Source: Thalassia testudinum
Taxonomy: Eukaryota > Streptophyta > Magnoliopsida > Alismatales > Hydrocharitaceae
Assembly (NCBI GenBank): GCA_037157565.1
Contig: JAZHRO010000014.1
Coordinates: 98,053,501-98,117,500 of the forward strand
Reading direction: 5' to 3'
Length of the DNA: 64,000 nt
Shown here: piece by piece, positions 34,012 through 45,045 of the stretch
How the letters are laid out: every line of letters begins with the position of its first letter
Numbering within the stretch: position 1 is the first letter of the stretch
Notes under the pieces: model-generated
Database searches by the model: none
Told to the model about the DNA's origin: nothing
What the model saw: the letters and a program-made list of their open reading frames with translations, nothing else
Made by a program: the position numbers and the translations under genes

Positions 34012-34915
34012 GCACAGTTGGGAGAGGTAAGTTTAGAAGGTGATGGACCCAATCAAGACACCCAAAAATGTGTTGGGTGACTATAGAGGTGCGGGGCAGA
34101 TGGACCCCTTGATCAGAAAGATCGTCCACCTGAGAATTACCTGGGCAGCCAGAGAGGGAGAGTCCCGCGAAGACCCCTACACGGTAGAGCGTCCCCACGG
34201 GTTACAGGGTTTCCCCCACCCGACCTCTCTTGTCACTGCGGTTCCAGGTAGACCAGAATGGGGATCTTGACCTCTTAAGTCTACCAATTTTAAGATCAGG
34301 GTGCTTAAGGTTTCACTTGAACTTTAGTCTTTTTAAGTGCAAAGAGTGACCTAATTTAAGGTTGGTTAACCCAAGGGGTCAACTTTACCTATTGTTTTCT
34401 TTAAGAGCTTTTAGGTCCTGTCTTTTAGGGTTCAAGTGTTTAGAGAGAGCCAATTGTTTAGGATTTTTCTTGTATAGGTATTTTCAGACAAGGGCTTGGG
34501 CACACTTCATTTGGTTTTCTCAATTCCTGAGTTAAGTAGTGTGTCTCTAAATCCCTAGTGTTGGATCCTAGGTTGGCTCTACTTGGTCCAGTTAATTCTT
34601 TGTTGGGTAATTAGGGCTCAAGCAAGAATGTGTTAGCCCTTAAATACCCTTGATAGTGTGCAGAAATAATGAGTTGAAAACATGCAACTTTTATGGTTAC
34701 TAAATATGGAAGACAGGTTAGCCCTATATTGCTTGTTCTTTTCTTTTCTTTCTCTTTAGAGTGTAGGGGTTAATAGTGAGAGAAAAGATTTACCTGTCTT
34801 CGGAGTGGTTGTCGTGTGGTTGCTTGTCTTCTTGAGTTCCTGTAGCTGCACAAAAGAGAGGAGATTATCAGAAATTAAAAGATACAGGAATGTTTACCTC
34901 TAGAATAGCCGTTGC
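34012..34915 (-). other. Element A leader
   Basis: About 0.9 kb between primer site and gag. The segment at about 34040-34290 is strongly conserved in B and F. On the element strand it has GGTAGAC...GTCTACC arms and the block 'TCTGGCTGCCCAGGTAATTC', which also looks like a possible 5' splice site (CAG/GTAATT). Likely packaging and dimerisation region by position; inferred. Confidence 0.6.
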
Positions 34916-34933
34916 TCCCCGGCAACGGCGCCA
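34916..34933 (-). other. Element A primer binding site (tRNA-Asp)
   Basis: Plus strand TCCCCGGCAACGGCGCCA, an exact 18-base match to the 3' end (with CCA) of plant tRNA-Asp(GTC) as I know it; three bases separate it from the LTR. Confidence 0.93.
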
Positions 34934-34936
34934 AAA

Positions 34937-37692
34937 TGATGGAACGTCGGTTTTCGTTGTTAATTCGTTGTAGTAAAGCCGGTTGTTACCAACGTTTCAT
35001 AAAAATTTTTTACTCGGAAAAATAAAAGAGTTCCCGAGGTCGAACTCAGGGAGCAAGTTGTATTCTAGAGATATACAAGTTTTATTACAAAAATAAAGAG
35101 AGAGAGAGAGAGAGAGAGAGATGAAAATTTGGCTTCTTCTTCTTTTCTTCTTTCTTCCTCTTTGTCTTTGGTTCTTCCTGTTCTCCTTCTTCTTCTTCTT
35201 CTTCTTCTTCTTCTGCTTTCTTCAGATCTTCCCTGTTTCCTTTCTTTCTTTTTTTTTTTTTTTTCGTCAGATCGTCTTCTTCTTTTCTTGCTTCTTGCTT
35301 CTCTTCATTCCTTCTTCTTCTTTGTCTTCACCTGCCTTGACCTCTCTTTTTCTTCTTTGGCGATGGCCGTTGCTCTTCCTTCTTCTTCAGCGGGTCTTCT
35401 TCTTCTTTGGCTGCTGACCTTCCGTCGTCTGCCCCGGTGCTGAGACGACTTAACAATGCCTTCGCTACAGTGCAGCAGCTCCTTCTTCTTCAGCGGGTCT
35501 GCTTCTTCTTCTTTGGCCTGCACACTTCAGAGCTCATTCGTCAAGAGGAAAAAACCTATGCTACCCCCCTCCCCCGCGTATCTCTCTCTCTGAAATCACT
35601 CTTCGGAAGCTCTCCCAGAGCGCTATCGGGTAATCGGGTTCGGGTCAGGCCCGGGTCCAGGCCCATCGGCGTGCGTGGTGGGCGAGGAGTGCAGGTCAGT
35701 CTAATCGGGTCGGGCCAGGTCCGCGGAGCGTGGTCACGGACGAGGCCGAGTCGGGTCGGGTCGGGTGAGAGGGACCTCACCCCGTGGTAACTGAGGCAAA
35801 CAGATGGTGGCAGTTTTTCAATTTATGTGGGTGCGTGGCTTCAGAAGGTTCCGAGGTGGGACTATCCGCGCACCCGTTTCTCTCACGCCTGCAGCAGGGA
35901 TGGTGCTCCCAATTGCATCGGCTGTTGAGGCGTACAGCTCCAATCGAGGGCCAGGGTGTATGCGTGAGACTCTTCCGCGCTGGCCGTGGCTATTCAATCT
36001 GGGATATCTCGGCTTGGAGCAACCTCGAGCAGGCTTCGAGCTTCCTCGCCAATGGCGGTCAAGGCCTGGAACCTGAAACCAATGGCACGGCCTCTCGGCC
36101 AAATCAGACAGGCGGGGGACCTTCGCCGTGGCACGGCGAAGGTGGTCAGGGGGTCTGCAGGGGGCGAGATGGAGCTGTTAGGTCGTCCTAGGTCAGACTG
36201 TGAGCGAGGGAGTGGGTGTGTTCGGTGGGTCTGCAGAGGGTGTTTGGTGGGAAGTGGAGGGGCGGAAGAGGATCAGGGTGAGGAGGCGGAGGTTCTGCGG
36301 TGGTCGGCGAGCCGTGTGGGTCGCTGAGGTGATGGGAGCGGCTCGCCGGAGGGTGGTCGGAGGCGGAGAGGACGAGGGTGAACAGGGTCGGTAGAGGGCT
36401 TAATTGACTAAATCGAAAGCGGGGAAAGAAAGAGGAGAAGAAGGGGAGTAAGTCTAACTTAACTGCAGGGACGAAGGGGGAGGAACAGGGCGACAGTCGT
36501 ATCGACTGTCGCCGGAGAAGATGATGCTCAGAGAGAGGGGCGGCGGCGAGCAGAGGGCTGGAGAGGCGCCAGCTGGGTGCGGCGTGGCGCGGGAAGAACA
36601 GGGGAGGAAGTCTCCGCTGCTGGTATTGCGGCAGAGCGACGAGGTGGAGGGGGAGGAAGTCGCCGGAGCTGGTGAGCGTCTGCCGGAGGAAGAAGAGAGG
36701 AAAATTGGGGGTTTTCTCCGTCAGATCCAGGCTGCCTTGGTCGGTGGAGCGGCGGGGGGTATTTATAGGGTTGAAGCAGGGAGGAAGGCGGAGGGAGACG
36801 ACGTGTCTCCCTCGCCGGAGCATGGTCGGAATTCGAACCCATACCGTCCGTGCGTTCGCACGGCCGGTATGGGGGGCTACAGTGACCATGGGGGTGCTCC
36901 TGCGACGGCTGACGACGCAGGGCACCCCCGGTACACTTGCCAGGTCCTCCACCTCACCCTGCGCGGCGCCATGCTCCGCGCAAGGTCGCCGGAGCATGGT
37001 GCTGGCAGGGTTTTGCAGGAGGGACCTGTTTGCAAAGAACGAAGGAGAGTTAGGGGCCTAAATGCGAGGGTTCAAAAGTTGAGGGCCAAAGAGTAAATAT
37101 ATGAGGACCAAAGTGTAAATTCGGTCAAGGAGGTTTCTTCTTAGGCTCAAGTTTTTATACATGACTAATTAGGACCTAAGGAATCTGATGGTGAATTTTA
37201 TTTTCATATTAAACCTTGTTTGACCGGTCAATTTGCGCAAAAACCCAAATTAAGTTATTAATTGGGCATGGTTCTCAATGTAGGTCAAAATGGGTTCTAA
37301 AGGCCAAATTGAAGGTTCTAAACCCTAGAGATTATTTTTCTATGAATTTTAGAGGGTTTATTCTATTTTTACTTTGCCTCGAACCTTGTGAATTGAAGTG
37401 GGTTGTTTTAGGGTTACAGATTATCATTTGGTTCCTTGGAAGTGCTGTAGCCCTTGCTAGATCATCTCATCCCACTTTTATTCTTATTAAGCTGTTTTGA
37501 CCTGTGTTTGGGCCCAGAATTACCCTGTATGCAGATTATACTGGTAAAATTGCACTTTTACCCCTTGTGACTGGTTTTCTTCTCAAACTCAGAATTCTCT
37601 GAGTTAAGCCTTTCCTTGAGATATATAGGAGCTTTTATCCTTTGTATTGGGTCAAAATGAGCTAGTTATGGCTCATGATGAGGTTCTCATCA
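34937..37692 (-). repeat. Element A 5' LTR
   Basis: Copy of 24096-26851 with only two differences seen. Contains the promoter used for transcription: TATA at 36760-36767, hairpin at 36838-36873. Confidence 0.97.
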
Positions 37693-37765
37693 ACCTCCTT
37701 CCTCCACCGTTTTCCCCTCCCATACGTTGGCCCTCCTTCGAGGAGACACCCGACGAGCAGGAGAA

Positions 37766-37836
37766 CCCACTGTGGTGCTCACCACCACAGTGGGAACACC
37801 ACCGCCCAGCTCTTCAACGAGCAGGTGGGCGTGGTG
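37766..37836 (+). other. Double hairpin in D2 (R region)
   Basis: Hairpin 1: CCCACTGTGGTG (37766), loop CTCAC, CACCACAGTGGG (to 37794). Hairpin 2: CACCAC (37797) to GTGGTG (37836) with inner GCCCA/TGGGC and GCTC/GAGC and hexaloop TTCAAC. Confidence 0.8.
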
Positions 37837-38518
37837 TCTTCTTTTCTTTTCATTTCCATCTCCACGCCATTGCTGCCGCTTCAAGGTCCGAAGCTTGAAG
37901 CAGCAGCAGCAGTAGCCAAACCGCGGCGGCAGCAGCAGCAGCAGCTCCCCTCGCTCCTCCGCGACCTTCCCCGCAGGCGCTCAGCCCTCCGCGCGCGCCT
38001 GCAGGGTACTTCTCCGCTCCGTCCTCTGCTCTGTCACCTCTGCCCTTGCACCCGCGACCGGCCGCTGCGCGCACTGCAGCGGCGGGCCAGGCCCTCTCGC
38101 CGCCCCCTGCCAACCTCTGCAACCCTCCGCAACCGACTGCAGACTCCCCGCTGCCCTCTCCGAGCACGGCATCGCCCGCTCTCCTTCCTCGCACCCGGCC
38201 TGCAGACGCCTCACCTTCTCCGCGCGAAGGCGCGCGCCCGCACCCGCCGTTTCCAGACGTCCGCTGCAGACGACGCGACTCCAGACGTCCGCCGCCGCGA
38301 GCAGACGTCTTAACTCGCGCGTCTGCTCTCTCTCTGTCGCCCACTCTCTCTCTCTGCTGATCTCTCCCGCCCGCTCCCACTCTCTCTCACGTATTCTCTC
38401 TCTCTCTCTCTTTTTTACTCACTAACAGACACACACACAGCAATGCACACACACACACATTCACCGACGCTCACACACCTATACCAACACATACACACAC
38501 ACTCACACACTTATAGTA

Positions 38519-38534
38519 ACATATATATAAATAT

Positions 38535-38567
<33 letters not shown>

Positions 38568-38772
38568 CATAGTATATCTATATAGTTATGTATACATACA
38601 TATATATATAATATATATACGTATATATATAATATATATACGTATATATATAATATATATATATATATATCTACTTATATATACATCTATATACTTATAC
38701 ATATACTTACATATATATAGACATATATACTTATATACATATATATAGATACATATCTATATGCATATATAT

Positions 38773-38816
<44 letters not shown>

Positions 38817-38910
38817 ATACACCTATATATATATAAACACATATATATCTATATATATATATATAGATATATTTACTTATATACATATATATGTACATAT
38901 ATTTTCATGT
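38519..38910. repeat. (TA)n/TATACA microsatellite in D2
   Basis: Counterpart of 8163-8535 in D1, preceded by (CA)n at 38430-38515 and (CT)n at 38340-38410. Confidence 0.9.
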
Positions 38911-39604
38911 TATTTACTATACATTGTATCGCGGGAATATCTGCACTAGTTGCTGATATTCCCTGATACACGCGTACAAAAAAAGCGTGGTCCCATACAT
39001 CATCCATCCTCCATCCACACTCCACGCAGCACCTAGTCGTGTTGGTTGTGTCTCTTTAGACGTCGACTGACTCGACATAGTGCTACACTCCATCGTCACC
39101 TCCACCCCCACCCCTTTATATATATACTACATATAAATATATATCTATAGCTACTATATTTACTTTCTGTTTGTTAGCTTCGTTCTTAGTAAAAAGATAA
39201 AAAAAAAGTATAAAAGTGAAAAGATAATCTTTGATTTGCAGGTACCCCGTCTTGCAAGTAGCAAGGCGTGTTTTGAAACTCTGTTTTGGCTAAAAGCCAA
39301 GGACACAATTTTGAGGGTGTGCCTCAAGAACAAGGATTATCAGAAAAAAACCTAAATAAGAAAAATACCAAAAACACAATAAACGAACGAAAGAGACGCG
39401 TTTTAAGGAAAACGTAGAAACTCAACTTGAACCCCACTTCCCTGAGTTCGACCCTGGGCCTAAAAGCGACAAGATAAAATCAATTAGGCCAGGTTAAAAA
39501 TTTTTGTAAAGAGATGGTTAGGTCTGAATTAGGTTAACCACTATACACATTTCAACGATAAAAATATCATATTAACAACCTATTCGGGCCGACCCATCAG
39601 GCAC

Positions 39605-40040
39605 ACCTCCTTTGGGATTTTCCTTTCTTGCTTAGAAGAGTGTGTCTCTAAAACCCTAGCTTTGGACCTTATATTGGCTCTACTTGGTCCAGTTAGTTGC
39701 CTATAGATTGGGTAATTAAGGCTCAAGCAAGAAGGTTTTAGCCCTAAATACCTTTAATGGATGTACAGATAGAATATGTTGAAATTTAAAAACAGGCAAC
39801 TCTTGTGGTTTACTAAGTATAGAAGACAGGTTATTCCTAGATAGCTTTTTCTTTCTTTTTCTTCCTCTTGAGAATTTATGGGTTTAAATGAGAGGATAGA
39901 AAATTACCTGTCCTTGGTGTGGTTGTTGTGCTGCTGCTTGTTTTCCTCTTTATTTCTTGTGCCTGCACAAAAAAAGAGAAGAAATTAGTCAATAGAAAGT
40001 AAAAAATTTGTGAATTAATAGCTTCTAGAATAGCCGTTGC
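39605..40040 (-). other. Element B leader, distal part
   Basis: Continuation of the B leader after D2, matching A at about 34500-34915 ('TCTACTTGGTCCAGTTA', 'GTTAGCCCT' region). Ends at the primer site. No gene. Confidence 0.8.
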
Positions 40041-40058
40041 TCCCCGGCAACGGCGCTA
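40041..40058 (-). other. Element B primer binding site (tRNA-Asp, one mutation)
   Basis: Plus strand TCCCCGGCAACGGCGCTA; the CCA end of the tRNA match is mutated to CTA. Five bases from the LTR. Confidence 0.9.
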
Positions 40059-40063
40059 AAAAC

Positions 40064-42830
40064 TGGTGCCGTCCTTTGTCGCTATGGTAATTACAGTCGT
40101 TGGAGTATATGATAAGAACGGTTACCAGTCTAATATGATTTATTACTCAGAATAGAAAGATTCTCAAGGTCGAACTCAGGGAGCAAACTATAATTCTAGA
40201 AGCGTATGAATTCATAATATAATGTTTTACAAATAAAATAAGTCAAAGGAGAGAGAGAGGGATTTTGTCTTTTTCTTCTTCTCTACTTGTCTTCTTTCCC
40301 TACTTCTTCTTTCTTTCTTCTCTGCTTCTCTTTTCTTTCTTTTCTTCTCTGCAGCTATAGAGGCTACTTCTTTCTTTTCTGCTAAGTCCTTCTCCTTTCT
40401 TCTTCTTCTCTGTTTCTTCTTTCTTCTTCTTCTTCTCTGTTTCTTCTTTCTTCTTCTTCAGCTGCGGTTCCTTCTTCTTCCTTCTTCTCAGCAGCTGCTG
40501 ACTCTCCTTCTCTTTTGCCGACGTCTGATTTAGCACTAAGATGGCTTAACGACTCGGTTGCTACAGTGCCGCTCCTCTTTTCCTTCAGCTTCCTTCCTTT
40601 TTCTCTCTTCTTCTTCTCCTTTAGCTGCAGCTAAGTCCTGCCTGCCGCTTCTCTTCTCCTTTCTTCTTTCCTGCACACACACACAAACATCAGTGCAAAA
40701 CCTACCCCCTACCCCTTCCCCACGTCTCTCTCTGGTTCTCTCTTTAGGAAGCTCTCCTAGAGCCGGGTAATTGGGTCGGGTCGCATGCTCGGGTCCAGGC
40801 GCACCAGCGTGGGTGGTGTGCGAGGAGTGCACAGGAGGGTGTCAAGTCGGGTCACCAGGTCCGCATGGGCAGTGCCGCGGACGAGGCGGGTGAATAGGTG
40901 AGGGACCTCACCCCATGTGCTTTCGGAGGCGATAAATCGATAGCACAAAAACAATTTAAGTGTGGGCGTGAGGCCACACACTTACGAGGTGGGACCAAAG
41001 TCCCACCTCCGATTTCAGGCGCCTGTAGGAGGAAGGCTTGAATAATTGGGGCAGCGGCAGAGGCCCTCGTCCCCAATTGCGAGCCCGAGTGTGTGCGTGA
41101 GGGTGTTCCGCAGCTGCTGGACCTGGGGCCCTGGGGCGCTGCAGCTTGGAGCAGCTCGCGAAGCAGCTTCACCTATGCGTCAGTGGCGGCGAGGAGGGTG
41201 ACACCTGAAACATGCAAACAGCCTCACAGCCACATCAAAAAGTTCCAGGGATGTCCGCCAGAGTGCGGCGTGTGTGGTGCGAGGGTCGGCGAGGCGCGAG
41301 AGTGCCTGCGGCCGTGCGCCTAGGGCACTCTGCGTGCGTGCGAATGGGTGTGTTCGGGAGGTGGTCTGGAGAGGTGTTGGCGGTCAATGGAGATGGGGAA
41401 ATTGATCAGGGAGTGATGGTGGAGCTTCTGAGCTTGTCGGTGAGGGGTGGAAGGGTCTGTGGAAGTGGGGCAATCTCGCTGGAGATGGTAGCCGGAGGCG
41501 AAGCAGACGAAGGTGGTCGTGGCAGTCGAGGGGTTTAAAAGGCTAATTCAAGAAGGGAAAAGTGAGAGGGGAGTAAGGAGAAGATTTCTACCTACTCAGT
41601 CGATGAAGGGGGAGAGGGAGACTGCCTGGCGCGTGCCTTCCGGAGCTGAGGATGAAGGTACCCAGGGGAGGTGTGACGGCGACGAGGAAGAGATTTGAGG
41701 ATGCCAACTGGTGCGGCCTGGCGTGGGACGACAAGGCAGAGTAGGCTCTGCTGCAGGTATGGCAACAGAGCGACGAGGAGGAGGAGGAGCATTCGCTGGA
41801 AGCTTAGGGCAATCTGACCAGAGAGAGAGGAGATGAAAGAGGAGGGTATTCTTGGCTAGAACTAGCTTGAAGGAGACGGCAGACCCTACCTCTCCCTATA
41901 AAGGCGTTGGTGAGGGGAGAAGCGTGAGGAATCGGTGTGGAGGTCTCATCGGAGTATGGACGAAAATGGACACCCATGCCTTTCTTGCGTTTGCACGAGA
42001 GGCATGGGCAGCCGCAGGTGGCAGGGGCGGGTCCCTACGACAGAGGACGACGCAGGGAACCCCCTGTTCGTTCTTGAGAATGGCTGCCATGCCCTGTGCG
42101 GCACCATCCTCCACGCAAAGTCGCCGGAGGTATGGCGTTGCGCAGAAATGGTAGGGAGGACCATTCTGCAAAGAACAACGAGAAAAATAAGGGTCTAATT
42201 GAAAGGGTTTCAAAAGATAAGGGTCAAAAAGTAATTCAGGAGGATCAATTTGTAAAGTCGATCAAGATGGTCTTCTCTAAGGCGTAAATTTTTGTACCAG
42301 CCTCATTTAAACCTAAGGAACTTAATGGTGAATTTTAATTTTAGGTTTGACCATGTTTGACCAATCAATTTGCGTAAAAACCCAAATTAAGTGATAAATT
42401 GGGCATGGTTCTCAATTTAGGTCAAAATAGGTTTAAAAGGATAAATTGAAGGTTATAGACCCTAGGGAATATTTTTCTATGATTTTTAGAGGATTTAGTT
42501 GATTTTTATCCTACCTCAAACCCCGTGAATTAAAGCAGGTTTGTTTTAGGGTTACAGGATGTCATTTAATTCCCAAAAGTTGCTATAACCCTTTTGAGAT
42601 CAGATCATCCCATTTTCCTTCTTATTAAGATTATTTGACCTGTGTTTAGACCCTTAATTACCCTATTTGTGCACTGCATTGGTAAAATTGCAGTTTTACC
42701 CCTTATGATTTATCTTATTCTTTAATTCAGAATTCTCTGAGTTAAGCTTCTCTTTAGGTTTTGTAGGAGCTTCTTCACACTTATTTAGATTAAATTGTGC
42801 TAGTTAGGGTTCATGATGATGCTCTCATCA
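40064..42830 (-). repeat. Element B 5' LTR
   Basis: Uninterrupted copy, TGGTGCCGTC...GCTCTCATCA. Followed by the CTCAA duplication at 42831-42835. Contains the GTCGAACTCAGGGA block (40170-40182), a CTT tract, the GGTGGGAC hairpin (40986-41009) and the CATGCC hairpin (41973-42008). The TATA position (41895-41903) reads CTTTATAG on the element strand, a weaker match than in the left LTR. Confidence 0.95.
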
Positions 42831-43215
42831 CTCAACAAGTGTTTTTACATCTGTAAAAGTAGGAAACACTACACAAAAAAGCAGTAAAGATAGATGGAGA
42901 TGAGAACAATCCCCCTCGACGGTCGCTTGGAAGATGACTCACTTTGACGGTGCCTGGAGGAAGGTGGTGAGGAGCAGGACGAACGAGGACGGAGCCAGAG
43001 GGTGGGGCAAGATGGCATTGTGGCAAGGATCTTCTTCTCGTAGGGAGGTAAGAAGACGACCATGGGATGCTCCACAAAGCGGGATGAGAGGCGGGAACAA
43101 ATATTTGTTTTCTACTCTAGAGGAGCATCCCGGGCTAGGGACAAGCTCTCTCTAGAGCCTTGAAGGTGGTGAGAGGAAGAAAGGAAGAGATGGTTTGGAA
43201 TGGAGGTGGGTAGGT

Positions 43216-43251
43216 CCTTTTATAGTGGAGAGAAATTGTCCATGGGCAATT
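43216..43251 (-). promoter_or_regulatory. E1 TATA box with upstream palindrome
   Basis: CTATAAAAGG on the minus strand (43216-43225), then 8 bp upstream the near-palindrome AATTGTCCATGGGCAATT (43234-43251). E2 has the TATA box but not the palindrome. Confidence 0.7.
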
Positions 43252-43582
43252 AGTGATGATTGTAAACGTTGTTGAAGATCCGCCCAATTGTCGCTGAAGA
43301 TTTGCGCCCTTCAATTCCTTTGCTAGCGCGCGCATAGTGTAGGCCATTAGTGACAATTACAAGCGTCACTAAAGGCCTGCCCAACTGTCGCTGAAGGTTG
43401 TGCCAACCAAGCAGTCGCCCACAGCTGACTCGCGCATCATGCACCTCTGGTCGTGCGCATGCGCTTGTGCACTAGCACTGCGGTTGGCTATGCGTGTGCT
43501 TGTGCACGTGCGTGCTTACGCAGCGTTGCGGCTAGCCATGCACATGTCGGTGCACGTGCGTGCATTCAATTATAGATTTTGG

Positions 43583-43665
43583 GGGGTCTGCGGGTCTCGA
43601 ACCCATGCTCCTTTGCAAGCCAAGTGCCTCACCGTTGTAGCAAGCCAGCTGTTCTGACGCGAAGA
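43583..43665 (-). other. tRNA-like sequence in the E1 LTR
   Basis: On the minus strand: a 'CTGGCTTGCTACAACGGTGA' A-box-like stretch, an anticodon-loop-like CTTGCAA (anticodon TGC) and GGGTTCGAGACCC, a good B-box/T-arm. The anticodon stem pairs poorly and I see no proper acceptor stem, so it is not a functional tRNA gene. A related sequence is in the remnant near 800-870. Absent from E2. Confidence 0.5.
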
Positions 43666-43698
43666 TGTTTTATGGGAATGCAGTGGAGAGATCTTCTC

Positions 43699-43724
43699 AG
43701 CCGTTGGATCTTGATCCAACGGCT
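43699..43724. other. Perfect 12-bp inverted repeat in E1 LTR
   Basis: AGCCGTTGGATC, TT, GATCCAACGGCT. Lies just beyond the tRNA-like segment within the block absent from E2. Confidence 0.8.
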
Positions 43725-44260
43725 AAGAATGGAGATGAGGGGGCACCTTCCAGTTGCTGCTGGCTGGTGTTGGATGGTTGAGATGGTGCCACATGGCACC
43801 ATCTGGGTCGTCCATCTTCTTTCTATTGCAGAGGGTGCGACAGTGCTCGGATCGATTTGATTTCCACGCTGTCAGATTGCGATCGTTGCTCCGAATCCAT
43901 CTGTATGGTTGGATTTTTCATCCGAAGCCTGTAAGGATGTCGCATTGCCCTCCTAGACATTGACCTTCCTTGGATCGCATAAAGTACTACGAGACTCTGA
44001 TCTAGACGATCTCAGAGGCATTAGACTCCGATCGTCGTCCTGATCAGATCTGTACCGTCAGATCATCCATCCGAGGCCCTAGAATAAATCTCCTTCCCTC
44101 CTGGCCATAAAAAAGACATAATTAACCTAAAATATACACTACTCTAAATGCAGGATGATGCATGCTATGTAATATTTATAACATGAAATGCAAATGTAAG
44201 CCAAGGAACATTCATGAATAGGCATTTTAACTCTAAACACGCATAGTGCATGCTATGCAT

Positions 44261-45045
44261 GAATAGGCCTAAGTCATTCATTAACAAAAGAAAATTTCAA
44301 CTAAGGTTCTAAACTATGAAAACTAAATAGTACCTGGGTGTCTGCTAGAATGCAGACTGCCCAAGTCCTTGCCTTATTTGAAAAAGGAAGATACACTTTT
44401 TGTTTTTTTGTTTTTTATTTTTTTTTGTACTTTTGGAGTTTGAGAGTTCTGGGATAACTTTTTATGGCTACCTGACATGCCCAAGACTCGAAAAGGACTC
44501 TAAGTGCTAAGCATCTTGTGAAAGGGTGATAGACTCACTAGGCGACCATTAAAATGGACTTCGGGTTTCTACGACCCTAGGTGACCTTACCTAAATGTTT
44601 ATCTTTTCGAACGGTAGCTTTCTCCCTACTTTTATTTATGGGGTCAATACAAGGGTGAACCCAGTGTATATCTCCATAGTTTATTCTACTTCCCCGCTTC
44701 TTCCCTAAGTGTTTTGGGAATTATTGTGCATTTTTGTGAGCTGGGCTCTGGACAACCAGCCAATGCACTGTTACCCACGGCAACTTGTCAGCTATACTCG
44801 TGCGGTGAAGTTTGCTTTTTTTTATTTTTATTTTCTCCATTTTCTATTTTTTTCTTTTTTTCTTTTTCCTAAGTAGGTAGCTTCCCTAATCTAAGATTTA
44901 CCTAAAGGCAGTATGAAGAAAAAGGTCCTATGGCTGGGCTCTGGACAATCGACCAATGGGCTGTTACCCAAGACAACTTGCTAGCCATACCACCTCATGG
45001 GGGCGCGCTTCACGTATTAAAATCAAGGTTCAGAGGACCTGTCAT
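44261..45045 (-). other. Unassigned interval between the E1 and E2 LTRs
   Basis: No gene. Low-complexity T runs at 44400-44430 and 44815-44870. Two imperfect copies of 'GCTGGGCTCTGGACAA...TGTTACCCA..(G)ACAACTTG..AGC' at about 44739 and 44933. Probably a leftover of the 3' internal region of E1, cut by E2. Confidence 0.45.

Larger units (their letters stand above)
24096..37692 (-). mobile_element. Element A: intact, recent Athila-like LTR retrotransposon
   Basis: 13,597 bp in minus orientation with a perfect ACCTC duplication (24091-24095 and 37693-37697). LTRs 24096-26851 and 34937-37692 are both 2756 bp. tRNA-Asp primer site at 34916-34933, open gag-pol at 28312-34011, polypurine tract at 26852. 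Two LTR differences seen (24825 C vs 35666 T; 24708 C vs 35549 A). The Athila assignment rests on the tRNA-Asp primer, the fused gag-pol frame, the 'TTRSGK' gag linker, the DLGAS protease and the RT sequence. There is no env-like ORF. This is the youngest insertion here and the only one that could still be autonomous. Confidence 0.97.
23658..39599 (+). mobile_element. D2: solo LTR, split by element A
   Basis: TGTTTACACC... to ...GACCCATCA, with a perfect GGCAC duplication (23653-23657 and 39600-39604). Net length 2340 bp after removing A and one ACCTC. It matches D1 in opposite orientation. Plus orientation is supported by the TCCCTGAGTTCGA block near its right end (39439-39451). It interrupts the leader of element B. 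Confidence 0.93.
1862..42830 (-). mobile_element. Element B: degraded autonomous Athila-like LTR retrotransposon, carrying nested insertions
   Basis: A Ty3/gypsy element in minus orientation flanked by a perfect CTCAA duplication (1857-1861 and 42831-42835). LTRs are 1862-15888 (interrupted by element C; 2778 bp net) and 40064-42830 (2767 bp). Removing element C, D2 and element A leaves about 13.8 kb, the same size as A and F. It has a tRNA-Asp primer site at 40041-40058, a broken gag-pol at 17465-23161 and a polypurine tract at 15889. The LTRs differ at many sites, so it is much older than A. It is inserted in the E1 LTR. Confidence 0.95.
42836..44260 (-). repeat. E1 LTR, right part (split by element B)
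   Basis: Continues the LTR begun at 1605 and aligns with E2 LTR 45300-46480. Minus-strand TATAAAAGG at 43216-43225. It differs from E2 by an extra block of about 240 bp (43560-43790) holding a tRNA-like sequence and a perfect palindrome. The right end is approximate: similarity to E2 stops after 'GCATTTTAAC' near 44234. Confidence 0.75.

Noticed and set aside
34916..34933. A tRNA-Asp gene
   Set aside because: Only the 3' 18 bases are present, at the LTR edge; it is the primer site.
24096..37692. Segmental duplication of 24.1-26.9 kb and 34.9-37.7 kb
   Set aside because: TG/CA ends, primer site, polypurine tract and target duplication show these are the two LTRs of one element.
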